Below are positions 38,391-49,639 of a DNA stretch of 64,000 nucleotides, piece after piece. Both the position numbers and the translations under genes were made by a program. Below the pieces are notes generated by a model, which saw only the letters and a program-made list of their open reading frames with translations, was not told the origin of the DNA and did not search any database. Source of the DNA: Agapetus fuscipes (Eukaryota; Arthropoda; Insecta; Trichoptera; Glossosomatidae). The stretch is taken from assembly GCA_951799405.1 (NCBI GenBank), contig OX637356.1:13663229-13727228 (forward strand), in the 5' to 3' direction. The number at the start of each line of letters is the position of its first letter. Position 1 is the stretch's first letter.

Positions 38391-40091
38391 ATAAATCTTT
38401 TCGATAAAATAATATATATATCATAGGCAATCTGATACAAAAAGTAGATAAATTGTATTGTAAAAGTGCTTCACTTTTAATTCGTAAACTTAAATATTAT
38501 CGTTTCCAAGAAGTGTGAATAAAAATATATTTGTAACCATTCTGCTCTTGAAGATGCCTCAATAGGCGAAAATATTCGAGCAAAAAAAAAGAATAAAGTG
38601 AATTAAAACAATGTTTTACCATTTATATTTTTAAATATTTATATCTTAATCAGTTCGGTACTTGGGAAAAATAACCTTAAAAAAAAATACTCCGTAAATG
38701 TTTTTCTTTATCTAGACCCCTTTGATCGCATTATACTCTTTAATCACATTATCCCAAAAGTCCATCACGGGTAGGAACTCTGCCATGAACACGTTTTAAA
38801 ATTTCCCTTAATTACAATTTTAATAACCTAAACTTTTAATAAACTGTCGGCTGGATAAAAGGTTCGCCGGACCGCTCCACAGCTCACCGAGTGTAAGGCT
38901 TTGTCATTTGCGCTAAGCCTCGGCAAAGGCAATAGACGAAGCTTAGCTCGTACTTGTTAGCACAAAAAAAAAGGGAGTAGAACCTACAAAAATAGCACAA
39001 AAAGACGTAAATGCACTGGCTGCTTCCATTTATTGCATCAAACACTTTTTTTTAGGTTCAAAAGGGGAAGTTTTATAATAGCGCTTTGTGTTATTCAGGT
39101 AAAGTGAAAAATATAGGGAAAGGGTTCTTTTTTTACTGTTTCGCTGAGCACCCAATAAAAGCGGTATTAGATAAAACGCTCTTACAAAAGGGAGCTGTTA
39201 AACCGGAATGAATTTATTTACTGCTGTTTTTTTTTTCTTTATAAAAAGCGTGTAGAGCACTTTCACATTGCCTTACATACATATTCATATATATACACAG
39301 AGTATAATTCTTTCTCGATGGGTTTATTTTTTATATAATGTATTTTAATATGTTATATGTTCATGTGGAATTAATTATTTCATTAGTAATAAAACACAAA
39401 AATTTCAAGTTTGTTACGTGGACTTTTTTTCTAATGTTTAGATAAAACAAACATTGAGTGAATTTTGGTTTTTGAAATATTCATCAATTTAAAGAAAAAA
39501 TGCTCGAGCGTTTTCGATCGTTAATTCAATTTTCGCTATTAAAAACATTGGATAGTAGGCAATAGCGTTTTAGAATTATATAACTGAATTCGTGAATATA
39601 AAACGTGTTTTGAAAGTTTAACACATCGATAATTTCACATCTCATTAGCTACGAAATGTGCGTCTTTCATGACTCTTTCTGGAGGCATTATCATTTCAAA
39701 ATCACCATTTGGATCTGCTCCATCTTAAGAAAATCATGTGTTCTATATTTTTCAGAACTTTCGTATGTGGTATTTGCGGATGCGATCTCACAATGTTCTG
39801 ACAGTATTCATTCTTAGAAATCTACAATTAATATTCTGAGTAGTCCTTCGGATCGTCCTGTACCCGTTCTAGCTTCTACGCCGTATTTCAAAACAGTTCT
39901 TACACATGCTTTCCATATTCGTATTCTACTGTTTATTCTTACATTTTCGTTTTTCAATATTGCGTTATAAAATGTTATGATTTTACCCGGTTCATTTTAA
40001 TAAAAATAGCGGTTATTTACTTTTACACAATTTTTACGACTAATACAAATATATATCTTTACTCTTTACGACTAAAATATAAAAACGTATC
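38391..40091. other. Long stretch without recognised gene or repeat
   Basis: 1.7 kb of AT-rich DNA. Points: a hammerhead-like core TTGAAGA, GCC/GGC stem, GAAA at 38548-38571, and a CTCGAGCGTTTTCGA motif at about 39503. The GC-richer block 38840-38960 (GTCGGCTGGATAAAAGG, CTAAGCCTCGGCAAAGGC) appears unique. No exon could be supported. Confidence 0.4.
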
Positions 40092-40383
40092 TACGCAACT
40101 AAGCAGGACATTGAGTGTAATTTTTTGCCGCGTTTTCTTTGAAGAGATAACATATTATGTTGAATGAACCTATTTATTTTTACAGGTAAACTGGGCTGTT
40201 CTGACACTAACCCATTCGTTTAAAGTGGGGGTTTCCTAGCTTCCAGGAAAGCTTGTACTTATTTCTTGGAAAGGTTAAGTAAACCTTACCGGAAACGGGA
40301 AATCATTTCTTACACCCTCGGTGGGATTCAAATCCCAGCATTTGGAATTGAATACACTCTATAAACTGAGCTATCGACCAGTA
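40092..40383 (-). mobile_element. SINE-2, diverged
   Basis: Minus strand: GGTCGATAGCTCAGTTTATA, TGGGATTTGAATCCCACCGA, GGTGTAAGAAATGATTTCCC, AAACCCCCACTTTAAACG, TACCTGTAAAAATAAATAGG, ending GTAGATACG-like. All modules are present with many substitutions. Confidence 0.78.
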
Positions 40384-40936
40384 TATAAAGACGTTCATCT
40401 CTGAAATAAAAATATAGGCTTAGACGTTTGATGCTGAAAGAATAGCGCTTACATTAAAGCACAAAACAATACATTATAATTCCTCAAAAACAAGTCACTA
40501 GCAGGCTAACGGAATCATGAAATATGAGTTTGGATTTCAGCCGGGTCACGTCCGTTGAGTCACAAGAATTCGTTGGATTTTCCCCGCGCCGTTACTAAAC
40601 CGCTAACCGGCCTAACGGCGTGCTAACGGCCCAGCTTTCCCAACTACCAACGGCCGCTAGCCCACTGTAACGGATGGCAAACTAAGTGCTTTCCGATCAG
40701 CCCGAAAAGGACCTTAAAATAGCCGCGCTGATCTATGCGAGCGATAAATTTGGAAAATTTGAGCCACCCGGGCTTGTTACATAGTTGATATGTGAGATAG
40801 CACGTGGGGGAGAGGATTGAGATGAGACATCTTGATTGCAATCTTATTGAGGTTTCAATGCTTAATTTGATTATATTTTAATTATTTTACTATCCGAAAT
40901 GAAGTGTCTTGGATGGTGTCCCCTCAGGTGTTAGAC
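40384..40936. other. No gene seen; GC-richer unique block
   Basis: About 40530-40690 is GC-rich (CCGCTAACCGGCCTAACGGC) and unlike surrounding repeats. No splice-bounded frame could be identified. Confidence 0.35.
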
Positions 40937-41105
40937 CACTCGGACGTCCCAGGATGCGGTAGGCAGACAACGTTGAAGCCGACGCTGAAGTTCTGGAAGT
41001 GAGGGGACCATGGAGGGAAGCAGCACAAGACAGTGAGTCCTGGAGGATTGTGGTGCGGGAGGCCCTGAGCCTTCAAGGCTTGTGAGCCAAAGAAAATGAA
41101 GTAAA
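40937..41105 (+). pseudogene. LINE-4 C-terminal fragment
   Basis: One frame reads LGRPRMR, a stop (TAG in place of a Trp codon), ADNVEADAEVLEVRGPW, REAAQDSESWRIVVREALSL, QGL and stop, the C-terminus of another LINE (RPxxRWxDNVExDxxxLGVRxWRxxAQDRxxWR). Starts at CACTCGGACGTCC, exactly the same base as the copy at 51621. Confidence 0.8.
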
Positions 41106-41124
41106 GTACTTTTCGAAATTGCTG

Positions 41125-41400
41125 TGTTACTTGACTAATATGTAGGTTGGTACGAGGCTGTCCTCTCATCCTGTAGAAACTTGGTTCACATTTGCCAAAT
41201 TGTTGTTTAATTCTTGTTCACATCTGAGTTTCAGGGAAGGAAGCATGAGTATCAAAGTTATGTTCATGTGAGTTTGGGTTGTTTTTGTTATGTCGGTACA
41301 CATGCAGCATTTGTAAGAACGCACTTGCATGTGCCTGCTTGTAGGCATTCATTATATATGTATAAATATTTAATGTAAATATTTTGTTATAAATTAGATT
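41125..41400 (+). mobile_element. Repeat A, diverged, with 30-bp insertion
   Basis: TACTTGACTAATATGTAGGT, GGTTCACATTTGCCAAATTG, GAGTTTCAGGGAAGGAAGCA, CACATGCAGCATTTGTAAGA, then ATAAATTAGATTTTAGATTG. Confidence 0.7.
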
Positions 41401-42013
41401 TTAGATTGTAGAAAAATGTATCTTCACTTTGACAAGATGAAGAAGTTATATTTAACGAATGCGATTTTCATGAATAGAAAGAAGAAATTAAAAATTGTGT
41501 AAATAAAATTATATATTGACTAATTTTGATAGTAAGACTTGATAATTATGTGATTTGAACATAAACGAAAAAACAAAATGAAAAATAAAAATAAAATATA
41601 ATAATTATTTTGTGTACCTAAGCTTTATTTAGTTAATGAAAAAACATGTTTAGAAAACCAAAATTAAAGCTTTCAGATTTTAAGAACATTCAGATATTAA
41701 TCATCATTATGTATATAATATTAATAATTTTAGTCATGTTCACTTGTTCCTACTAAAGTAAATGACCATGAGTGAGGATATAAAGGCTTAATTTTTATTT
41801 TACGGATATAAAAATATATACTATGACATCCAATTATAACAGTCAAAATGGTGCAAGTAGGTTTTTTTTATTTTACTTTTTCTTACACCGAATGTAAAAC
41901 GAATTTCGGCCCATCCCTAAAAAGTATATTATGTCCTGTCTAATTTATTAACGGAAGTATTTTTTCAATATAAAAAATACAAAAATAAAGTGTATATCTG
42001 TTAATAATATTTA
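41401..42013. other. No gene seen
   Basis: Very AT-rich, no recognised repeat. Confidence 0.4.
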
Positions 42014-42424
42014 AAATGAATTTACTGTATCCTGCCGCCGCTTCACTAGGGGTGGCCGGTACCTCCGCAAGATGCGCCTCCACTTTTTTCTGTCCTTACA
42101 AACCACTTTCATTGCCTCAATATTCATCACCTTTTTCATACATACTCTTCTCTTATTCTCACTCTGCAGATTCCATTCTTTCGCAATCTCACCTATTTGG
42201 TCTAACCATTCTTTCCTCGGCCTTCCCCTTCGCGCTTTCCTCTGACATTTCCTTTGTACATTTTCTTCGTTAGTCATCCATCATCCATTCTTTCGAGATG
42301 TCCGAACCATCTCATCGTACTTTTTTGTACTTTCATTCTCATATTCTCTTTTATACCACACTCGTTCATCACCCAATCATTACGCACTCTATCATTCAGT
42401 GTCTTTCCAGCCATTGCTCTCTAA
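42014..42424 (-). pseudogene. RTE-beta C-terminus, uninterrupted
   Basis: The 88-codon minus frame at 42011-42277 reads MTNEENVQRKCQRKARRGRP, RKEWLDQIGEIAKEWNLQSE, NKRRVCMKKVMNIEAMKVVC, KDRKKWRRILRRYRPP; homology continues upstream (to 42424) in another frame. Its 3' terminus is ...GGCGGCAGGATACAGTAAA. It serves as the empty-site reference for the A insertion at 31155. Confidence 0.88.
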
Positions 42425-42951
42425 ATAAAAATTAAATTAAATACCTCATCAATTAATGAAGATTTTTTTGGCTGAACAAATCCAGTCTTAATTCTACACA
42501 TTTATTATTATAGTAAAGAAGACTTATTCCGGCTGAAAAAGCATTTTTAATGAAAAGATTAGGTTTCTGAAACATACAAGAAAGCCTATTAGAAAAAAAA
42601 AACAAGTCGGTGGAACTGAAACATTTCTCTGAAAATATATTCTTTCCTATGAGGCCGAGCTCTGTAAGAAAAAACTTGTAATGTACTTTATTATACCTTT
42701 TTACAAGTAATGCTAACTGTAAACGGTCCTCTATGTATGCCATTTTTGCGTGAAGACCCTTGACATTGGGTTAATTGAAACAGTAAAGAGTTTTGAAGCT
42801 CTGTTATTGTTGCAACTGAGAAAGAAAGGAAAATGAATATAATGAGGGAAGAAACAGTTTTCAGATTTGTGTGAAAAATCAACAGAATAATATTGTATTC
42901 AGCTCAAACGATGCCATCATCTTCAACATACATTTAAGTAGCGACTGACGC
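42425..42951. other. No gene seen
   Basis: Two minus frames of 63-96 codons overlap here without recognisable motifs. Confidence 0.3.
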
Positions 42952-43226
42952 TTACTTATCTTATCTAATCTAAGTTGCAAAGATATGTTACATTGGAGAT
43001 TCACATTCCATGCATTCTTACAACCAGACACGTACAAGTTCGCGCTTGCACTTGCCTCATGTGAACCTACAACATAAAAACCAAATCTCAAATGGACATA
43101 CACCCTACAACTCTTGCCGTCCTTTCCTGTAACAGGGGTGACATTAGCAAAGTGAACCATTTTTACAGCATGGGTGGTCAGCCTCATACCAACCCATAAG
43201 TCAAGGAACATACACGACAAATTACT
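42952..43226 (-). mobile_element. Repeat A1, full length
   Basis: TTATCTTATCTAATCTAAGT at the tail, ACAAGTTCGCGCTTGCACTT, CGTCCTTTCCTGTAACAGGG, CCAACCCATAAGTCAAGGAA, CATACACGACAAATTAC. The 113-codon frame across it is an A artefact. Confidence 0.88.
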
Positions 43227-43375
43227 TACTATGTGTGGTATTTTGTTTTAGTTTTTTCAATTTAATTGAAAAATCTAAATCGTATCATTGGAGTCAGATT
43301 TTAAGACGTAAAAATATTTTTAGGGACCAAGAAACGCATATTTTTTGAGTTTTTTTTTATTGCACATAGAAATTG

Positions 43376-43690
43376 CAATCTATCTCAAATTAGCAAAAGC
43401 CATGTAACTCTTGCCAACCTTCCCTGAAACAGGGAAAAATAAGGCTCGTGCATTGGGTAGGGGCAAATTAATTTCGGAAAACATATTTTCTTCCATTCCT
43501 TTAAAATAACTCATTTAAAATTGACTGAAGTCTCCAATAGAACTGTAATTTTGAATTATAAATCTCAATATCAAGTTTTAATGTGTTTTTACCATATATT
43601 GCCTACTTATCAGGCGCATTTATGGGATGCACGCCCCTGGGCTACCATTTTTTACAGCATGGGTAGTCAACCACACACCCAAATTGGTAT
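43376..43690 (-). mobile_element. Two repeat A fragments
   Basis: 43376-43436 (CCAACCTTCCCTGAAACAGG) and 43645-43690 (CCATTTTTTACAGCATGGGT), separated by about 200 bp of unrelated sequence. Confidence 0.5.
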
Positions 43691-43804
43691 GGGCGGAATC
43701 TAATGAATAACACCAGTGTCCTTGCGGTGACATCACAAACCGGCAATAAAAATATTGGCAAATTATTATTATTAGCACTGTTTATGACTGGAATCTGAAT
43801 CTGT

Positions 43805-43855
43805 ATTGGCAACTCCAAGGGGAACGGAGGATGGATACAGTTACAGTTAGAGTTG
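43805..43855 (+). pseudogene. RTE-beta terminal scrap
   Basis: GGCAACTCCAAGGGGAACGG, AGGATGGATACAGTTACAGT, TAGAG: only the last 50 bp of the element. Confidence 0.5.
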
Positions 43856-44495
43856 AGGACCATAGCGTTATTACGCAAAACTGCCACGCACAAGTGATCA
43901 TCTGCGCGGGGCATAAGTGCGCAAGAAACAAACATTTGTAACTTTTTTATTTTCCTGTTTTCCCTTGTTGACACACTGAAAGTATTCCCAAGGAGGGAAA
44001 CTGGAGGCGTTCCTTCCCTTCATAAGGACACGCAGCGCAAAGGAAGGAGACCTCCGTCTGATTTATTCAATCCTTCGGGTATTTACGCGCACATTTTTCC
44101 CGTGGATATGACCCGTTAAAGATCCGATGTATTATTTCGTCTCTGGACGCTTTCCGGCCTCGCTTTTTGTAGTAAATTTTATTCGCTACTTGAGTCCGGT
44201 TTATATGTTGTTTTTTCGCGTTTTTGCACTCTTTGTTTCTATCTCAGAACATAATATAACAGAATATGTCCGGTCTGGGATACGAAATGTATAATACAAA
44301 CAGAATACAAAAAAGCAAGAGAGTAAGATTAGCTTTTTATTTATTTTTGTATCATGTTGATTTGTAATGTTGGCTCATTAATTTACTCGTATGTTACAAT
44401 GTTTGTATAAGAAAGTATTGACTGTTTTTGTTATATTTCTTTTTAAGAATTTGTTGTTTTTTATATACACTTACTTAAATGTTATTTATTATTTG
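43856..44495. other. No gene seen; apparently unique DNA
   Basis: 43980-44260 is GC-balanced and not matched elsewhere in the window (GGAGGGAAACTGGAGGCGTT, GGACGCTTTCCGGCCTCGC). Possibly host sequence under constraint, but no exon structure is visible. Confidence 0.35.
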
Positions 44496-44752
44496 TATTC
44501 CTTGGCTTATAGGTTGGTATGAGGCTGACCACCCATACTGTAAAAAATGGTTCAGTTTGCCAATGTCACCCCTGTATCAGGGAAGGTCGGCAAAAGTTGT
44601 AGGGCGTGTGTTCATTTAGATTTAGATTTTATTTGTGAGTACACATTCAGCATTTGTAAGCGCGAACTACACGTGTTTGTTTGTGGGCATGCATTTGAGA
44701 GCCTTAAATGTTAATATATCTCTGCGACTTAGATCAAAGATTATAAATACAA
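44496..44752 (+). mobile_element. Repeat A2
   Basis: TTCCTTGGCTTATAGGTTGG, AATGTCACCCCTGTATCAGG, CACATTCAGCATTTGTAAGC, CTGCGACTTAGATCAAAGAT. Confidence 0.85.
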
Positions 44753-44869
44753 ATAGCCCTGGAGAATACAATTTAACTTTATTTTAATTATTGTTTGTTC
44801 TTTAACTTTTATTGTACAGTTTTAAAATTATAAAAGGAGTTTTGTATAAAGAAAAACTGTTTTCTTTTG

Positions 44870-45145
44870 AGTTATTGCGTTTCTCCATTGCTTGTTTGGC
44901 TTATCTACCATTTGGTACAAAGATGGTCTTTAAATGAAATTGTCTAATGAATCATATTTTTGATAATCTGAGCTAAGAAAAAAACGCAAAAATCAATAAT
45001 GTGAGACTTGTTTACAATTTTTTTTAATCAATTTCCAGTTTTCGTACACCCTGCAACTCTTGCCAACCTTCCCTGAAACAGGGGTGACATTGGCAAGGTT
45101 TATATATTTTGACAGCCTCATACCAATCTTTAATTCAAGGAATAC
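44870..45145 (-). repeat. Repeat G joined to a repeat A fragment
   Basis: G: TGCTTGTTTGGCTTATCTAC, AATCTGAGCTAAGAAAAAAA, AATCAATTTCCAGTTTTCG. From 45046 it continues as A minus (CCTTCCCTGAAACAGGGGTG to CATACCAATCTTTAATTCAA). Confidence 0.65.
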
Positions 45146-45344
45146 AAATAATAAATAAAATTCAGATATATAAAAACCAAAAAAATCTTTTTAAAAAAGA
45201 CCTAACAAATATTTAGTTTTTATATTTATTTTAATATTTAGTAATATTGTTTAATTAAAAAAAAATACATACCCGGAGCTACTATGAAAATAACGAACTA
45301 TAGAAAACTATGATCTGTAACTTTCCGTGTAACAATAATTAGTA

Positions 45345-45573
45345 CTGTATCCTTAGTACGAGTTGCAAAACTTGAGTAATGTAAAGTTTACGGCTATTAT
45401 TAAAGAGTGATTTCCCCCAAAATCTGTCGTTTTTGTTTGTTTGAACTGTAACTCTTTTGCTAAGACCATACACTGTAAGAAACAAAAACGGCAGATTTTG
45501 GGAGAAAACACTCTTTAATAATTTCCGTAAACTTTACTTTTCTCAAGTTTTGCAACTCGTACTAAGCGTACTG
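45345..45573. mobile_element. Foldback MITE-L, copy 1
   Basis: Arms of about 100 bp: CCTTAGTACGAGTTGCAAAA, GTAAAGTTTACGG, AAAGAGTGATTTCCCCCAAA are inverted at 45490-45573. The loop is about 35 bp. The second copy at 47687-47933 is closely similar. Confidence 0.85.
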
Positions 45574-45972
45574 ATAGATAATAAGCCGTTTACGCAGCAC
45601 GTGTCGGCATTTGCGGTGCTTCCCTCACATCACAAGGCGTTGCGTAAATACTCAACAATCGCGTAAACACAAAAACGTACCAAATTTAGAACAGCGCTAC
45701 TAGCGAGTGTTTGAGTTTTCATGTAATTTTCCTGTTACGAAGCATTACGCGAGTTTCTGCAGTTGTGATGTTTACTGATGATTATTTACCGCTCCTCTAA
45801 TGATGGTTCCCCTCACCCCTTCCACCCCCTCACCCCTTCCACCCCCTCACCCCCTCTCCCCGCCATACAGGTTATGAGACTTCCCTGCTACCCTTACCCT
45901 ACCCCTCCATTCCCCTTGTTTACTGTGGGCTTTTTGTTTAGCTTATTCTGAGAACCGTGAATGTTTATAAAC
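45574..45972. other. Unassigned, with a C-rich microsatellite
   Basis: 45805-45862 is a CCCCTCACCCCTTCCA-type short tandem array. The rest shows no gene. Confidence 0.5.
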
Positions 45973-46043
45973 GCAATGCAACTAAGCTACAAATTTAGGG
46001 TAACTTCATGCCGCGTTATTCTCGAAAGATTTTGCATTTCAAA
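45973..46043 (-). mobile_element. SINE-2 tail fragment
   Basis: GCAACTAAGCTACAAATTTA, GGGTAACTTCATGCCGCGTT, ATTCTCGAAAG are the inverse of the SINE-2 3' end. Confidence 0.6.
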
Positions 46044-46500
46044 TCGAATCTAATCTAATCTTAGCTGCAAAGATCCAGTCCGTAGTGTAGTGGTTAACAC
46101 TTCTTACGCGTTAATGGAAGTTTTTGGGTTCGAATCTCGGTGGAGCACAAAAAGATATACCATTGATATTTTGAAACATGCTCTTCGCTAGGTAAACCAA
46201 TAACACACCTTTACCAAAGACCGGTCACTAAAGGTCCATCCAGCCTTACAGTAACTGGGTCTTGCTTGAGAATGGGCGCTTTATACAGCGACGACCAAGC
46301 TCGCAGAGGGCTCTTGAGGTGTGATACACACAAAAACAGCGCTCACCAAATAAATCAGCTTATTATTTTATTTTATTTTATTTTAAATTTAAAGATATAT
46401 AACATTGGGAATTCATACTACATATTATATACATTCTCACTAGCAGATACGTATGAGTTCGCACTTGCACATGCCGCATTTGAACCTACAACATCTTATC
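46044..46500 (-). mobile_element. Repeat A split by SINE-1
   Basis: The A tail (CTAATCTAATCTTAGCTGCA, AAGAT) ends at 46073 and resumes at about 46383 (AAAGATATATAACATTGGG) to CATTTGAACCTACAACATCT. AAAGAT occurs on both sides of the SINE as a short target duplication. Confidence 0.8.
46074..46382 (+). mobile_element. SINE-1, type-1 tail with (TTTTA)n end
   Basis: CCAGTCCGTAGTGTAGTGGT, GGGTTCGAATCTCGGTGGAG, CTCTTCGCTAGG, ACCAAAGACCGGTCACTAAA, CAGCGACGACCAAGCTCG, ACAGCGCTCACCAAATAAAT, then repeated TTTTA units that extend the tail. Confidence 0.88.
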
Positions 46501-46757
46501 TAATCTAATCTAATCTAAGCTGCAAAGATATATATCATTTAAGATTTATATTAAATGCATTCCCACAAGCAGACATGTATAATTTCGCGCTAACACATGC
46601 CGCATGTGGACCTACAATATAAAAATCCAATCTCAAATGAACATAAGCCCTGCAACTCTTGCCGTCCTTCCCTGAAACAGGGGTGACATTGGCAAAGTGA
46701 ACCATTTTTTTTTTACACTACGGGTGGTGAGCCGCATACCAACCTAAAAGTTAAGGA
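46501..46757 (-). mobile_element. Repeat A1, young copy
   Basis: CTAATCTAATCTAATCTAAG tail, near-identical to 15651-15925. Inserted flush against the previous A copy. Confidence 0.88.
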
Positions 46758-46794
46758 GCAAAGTTTAAAAAGTCTTTTCCGTTATTGAAGAAGG

Positions 46795-46850
46795 CCCTTG
46801 AGGTTTGACACACACAAAACGGCGCTCCCTTTTTATTATTATTTTTTTTT
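46795..46850 (+). mobile_element. SINE-1 3' scrap
   Basis: GAAGGCCCTTGAGGTTTGAC, ACACACAAAACGGCGCTC: the last part of the type-1 tail. Confidence 0.55.
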
Positions 46851-46879
46851 TAAATAAATATGTCTGGTATATATCATAT

Positions 46880-47353
46880 TGTTACGAAATTAGGGTTCAA
46901 TTGTCTTCAAATTAAAAATACACAGGTCTTCTTCAATAGTTATTTATTTTACACAGTTACAAAATTTATTTTCACACTACTTTCTCGATTATTCCACTTG
47001 GTTTTGGTTCACTGATCAGATGACTTCGATGTGTTTGTAAGTCTCTATGATACTGGCCCGCTCTGCAGGCCATTCGCACCTTTATACTCTGTAGAGCAGT
47101 ACGATCTAGAACCAAAGTCGCCAGACGGTTCCAGAGCAATTATTACTTCTCGACGCCTCACGTACTACCCAGAGATACAACCAAAATCCTACCTACAAAT
47201 GCAACACAGAACTCCTACAATTATAACAAGCACCTACTTAGCCTAGAGAACTCCACACCTATACACAATCATCGATCCTACCCACCCATACCCATGAGGA
47301 CTCTTACAACTATAACTACCCATACCTACTTCAATATTTACATTTACATAACA
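46880..47353 (-). mobile_element. LTR-2 solo LTR with ATAT TSD
   Basis: 474 bp from TGTTACGAAATTAGGG to CATTTACATAACA, flanked by ATAT at 46876-46879 and 47354-47357. Minus-strand sense: TATA box GAGTATAAAGGTGCG (near 47090), then AATAAA (GTAAAATAAATAACTATTG, near 46945). TGTTA/TAACA termini and a 4-bp TSD fit a gypsy-group LTR. No internal region is present, so it is a recombined solo LTR. Confidence 0.88.
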
Positions 47354-47686
47354 ATATGTGTTTGTTTAGGACGAGAACATGAATTTGTGCAAACTTAATC
47401 AGTTTCATTGAATGAATTTGTTTTGATTCCGGATTTTAATCTTAGTAAAAGCTTTCGTAAAACACTGCCTGTTCAGAATAAGCCCCCGGATTTCCCTACG
47501 TTAGGTAAATATTGACTATTTGCAGGACAAACATTGCTAATGTAAAACAAGACCGCGATATTGCTTTCATTTAGCAGACGGAAGTAGGTTAGTCCTGCGT
47601 GCCAGCTTGCAGTGCACTGAATAATGCACTGGAAATGAATACAGAATCGCGGATTCTATCTAAAAGAAATTTCATCAAGACGAAAG
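47354..47686. other. No gene seen; right edge may be RTE-beta
   Basis: The last 30 bp (AAAAGAAATTTCATCAAGAC, GAAAG) could encode KRNFIKTK, comparable to KLNASKTK of the RTE ORF, which would place MITE-L inside that LINE. Otherwise unassigned. Confidence 0.35.
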
Positions 47687-47933
47687 CAGTACCCTTAGTA
47701 CGAATTGCAAAACTTGAGAAAAGTAAAGTTTACGGCAATTATTAAATAGTGATTTCCCCCAAAACCTGCCGTTTTTTGTTTGTTTGAACTTGATTTTCTT
47801 CATCGCTGTTACTCTTTTGCTAAGACCATAAAGTGTAAGAAACAAAAACGGCAAATTTTGGGGGAAATCACTCTTTAATGTTTTCCGTAAACTTTACTTT
47901 TCTTAAGTTTTGCAGCTCGTACTAAGGGTACTG
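47687..47933. mobile_element. Foldback MITE-L, copy 2
   Basis: Starts CAGTACCCTTAGTACGA and ends TCGTACTAAGGGTACTG (perfect 17-bp ends), with arms near 100 bp overall. Followed without gap by RTE-beta coding sequence (ATTTTTGACAGAAGG, IFDRR). The TSD is ambiguous because the ends are themselves palindromic. Confidence 0.85.
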
Positions 47934-48605
47934 ATTTTTGACAGAAGGGATGAATCTGAAGAATACACGTTCATGTTAAATGGTACAAAAGTTGAAATTG
48001 TGGATGAATTTAGATACTTGGGAAGTATGTTTGAAAAGAATGGAAAGATGACAAGACAACTTGAGAATAGGGTGTTCAAGGGAAAGCAAGTGGTCGGTAC
48101 AATAGGAAGAATAGCAAAGAACAAGCGATTGATGATGGATCTGAGAATGGCGGTACACAATGGCATATTAATACTGACTTTGATGTATGGAAAAGAGGCA
48201 TGGACAGTTAATGATAGCGAAGTAAGTAAAATATGTACGGTGGCAATGAAGCGTTTGAGAAGCATGACATGAAAAACTCAGAGGGATAGAGTTAGGAATG
48301 AATGGGTAAAAAAATAATGTAATTTGAAAACGGATGTGAAAGTTAAAGTACAAAATAATGTCATGAGGTGTTTTGGGCATGTGGAAAAAATGAATGACGA
48401 TAGACTGACAAAGTACATATATAAATATACAGAGGAAGAGTAAAAATAAAAAAGAGATAAAAGACGACCGTGAATAGTATACAGTTTTCAGATTGAGGAG
48501 ATAGTGAAGGAAAAGGATAGACAAAGTGAGTGTAAAAGAAGCAAATGCATGAAAAAGGTGATGGATATGAATGAATTGAGAGAGAGAGCTAAAATTAAAC
48601 AATGA
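47934..48605 (+). pseudogene. RTE-beta ORF fragment (post-catalytic region)
   Basis: Reads IFDRRDESEEYTFMLNG, VDEFRYLGSMFEKNGKMTRQ, NGILILTLMYGKEAWTVND, SEVSKICTVAMKRLRSMT, then a stop. Further homology follows in other frames (MRCFGHVEKMNDDRLTKY; KKVMDMNEL). Equivalent to residues 381-590 of the 34781 ORF. Several frameshifts and stops: dead copy. Confidence 0.85.
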
Positions 48606-48895
48606 ATGAGTGCTTGAATTCCATGCCGTGAACTCGGTTTCGAATCCCACCGAGGGTGCCGGAAATAATTTCCCTTTCAAATTGAAATACTGGCAAGGTT
48701 TACTCAGCGTTCACAAAATTGAGTTCCAGTCCCCTAGCGAGCTGGCAAATCTCCACTCCCAAAAGTGGTTGTCGCATAACCAGCTCCCTTACTTGTGAAA
48801 ATACATAGTTTCCACTCTCCACATGCGATCGCTTCAGAGACAACGCGGCAAGAAGTTACCCTATTTGTGTAGCTTAGTTGCATTGTGTTGTATAT
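48606..48895 (+). mobile_element. SINE-2, lacking the A box
   Basis: Starts within the head (GAGTGCTTGAATTCCATGCC), B box GGTTTCGAATCCCACCGAGG, AAATACTGGCAAGGTTTACT, CCCCTAGCGAGCTGGCAAA, TACTTGTGAAAATACATAG, GCAAGAAGTTACCCTATTTG, GTGTAGCTTAGTTGCATTG. 5'-truncated by about 25 bp. Confidence 0.85.
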
Positions 48896-49639
48896 ATAAC
48901 TGCAATCAATTGTGTGTTGTTGTTGTTGTAATTGATTGATGTCCATTGACAAATTTTAGTTTTAAAAACTGAAGCAATAAAATGTCTTCCGGCCTGTTAT
49001 TCCCCGTATACAATCCATCCAACACAGCACAACATATCCATACAACATAACAACATATCCATTCAGCAAAACAACATATCTATACAACATAAAGGCACAT
49101 CCATACAAAATAACAACATAAATTGATGGATTTATGTTGCAGTAGGCTCTAAAACTCACGCCCCATTTCACCATTGTCATCAGATTCATACAAGGAGACT
49201 AAATCATCATAAATGGAGATCTCTGTGCAATTTTGACATGCAAAAATCTGATTTTAGCTGATGTAATGGCAGATCACACTAAAGCTATTAGGGCATGTTG
49301 CACCAAACTACAATCAGACGAAAATTAAAATTAAGTGTGATTTCTCCCATCAAATCAAAACATTGGTTACATAAACGTAAATGAACTGATGTACATCATA
49401 TTTTCTGTTCAAATTCCATCATATCGTTACCCACTTCCGAGAAATATTTAACTGAGGTCCAAGAATCAAACAATCAAATTTGATGTGTCAATCACATATT
49501 GATTGGAGATTGATGCAACAGGCCCCTAGAATTTGTTACTTTTATGACTCGAAAAACACTTTACAAAAATACTTTAAGAAACAAACAATACTTTAAGAAA
49601 CACCATGGAGAACTCCAATATAAAATAAAATAAAATTTA
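48896..49639. repeat. Unassigned DNA with a 21-bp-type tandem run
   Basis: 49017-49125 contains about five diverged copies of CAACATATCCATACAACATA. Translation of the inverse gives a VVMLYGY-like repeat, which is not a gene. The remainder is AT-rich without recognised features. Confidence 0.55.
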
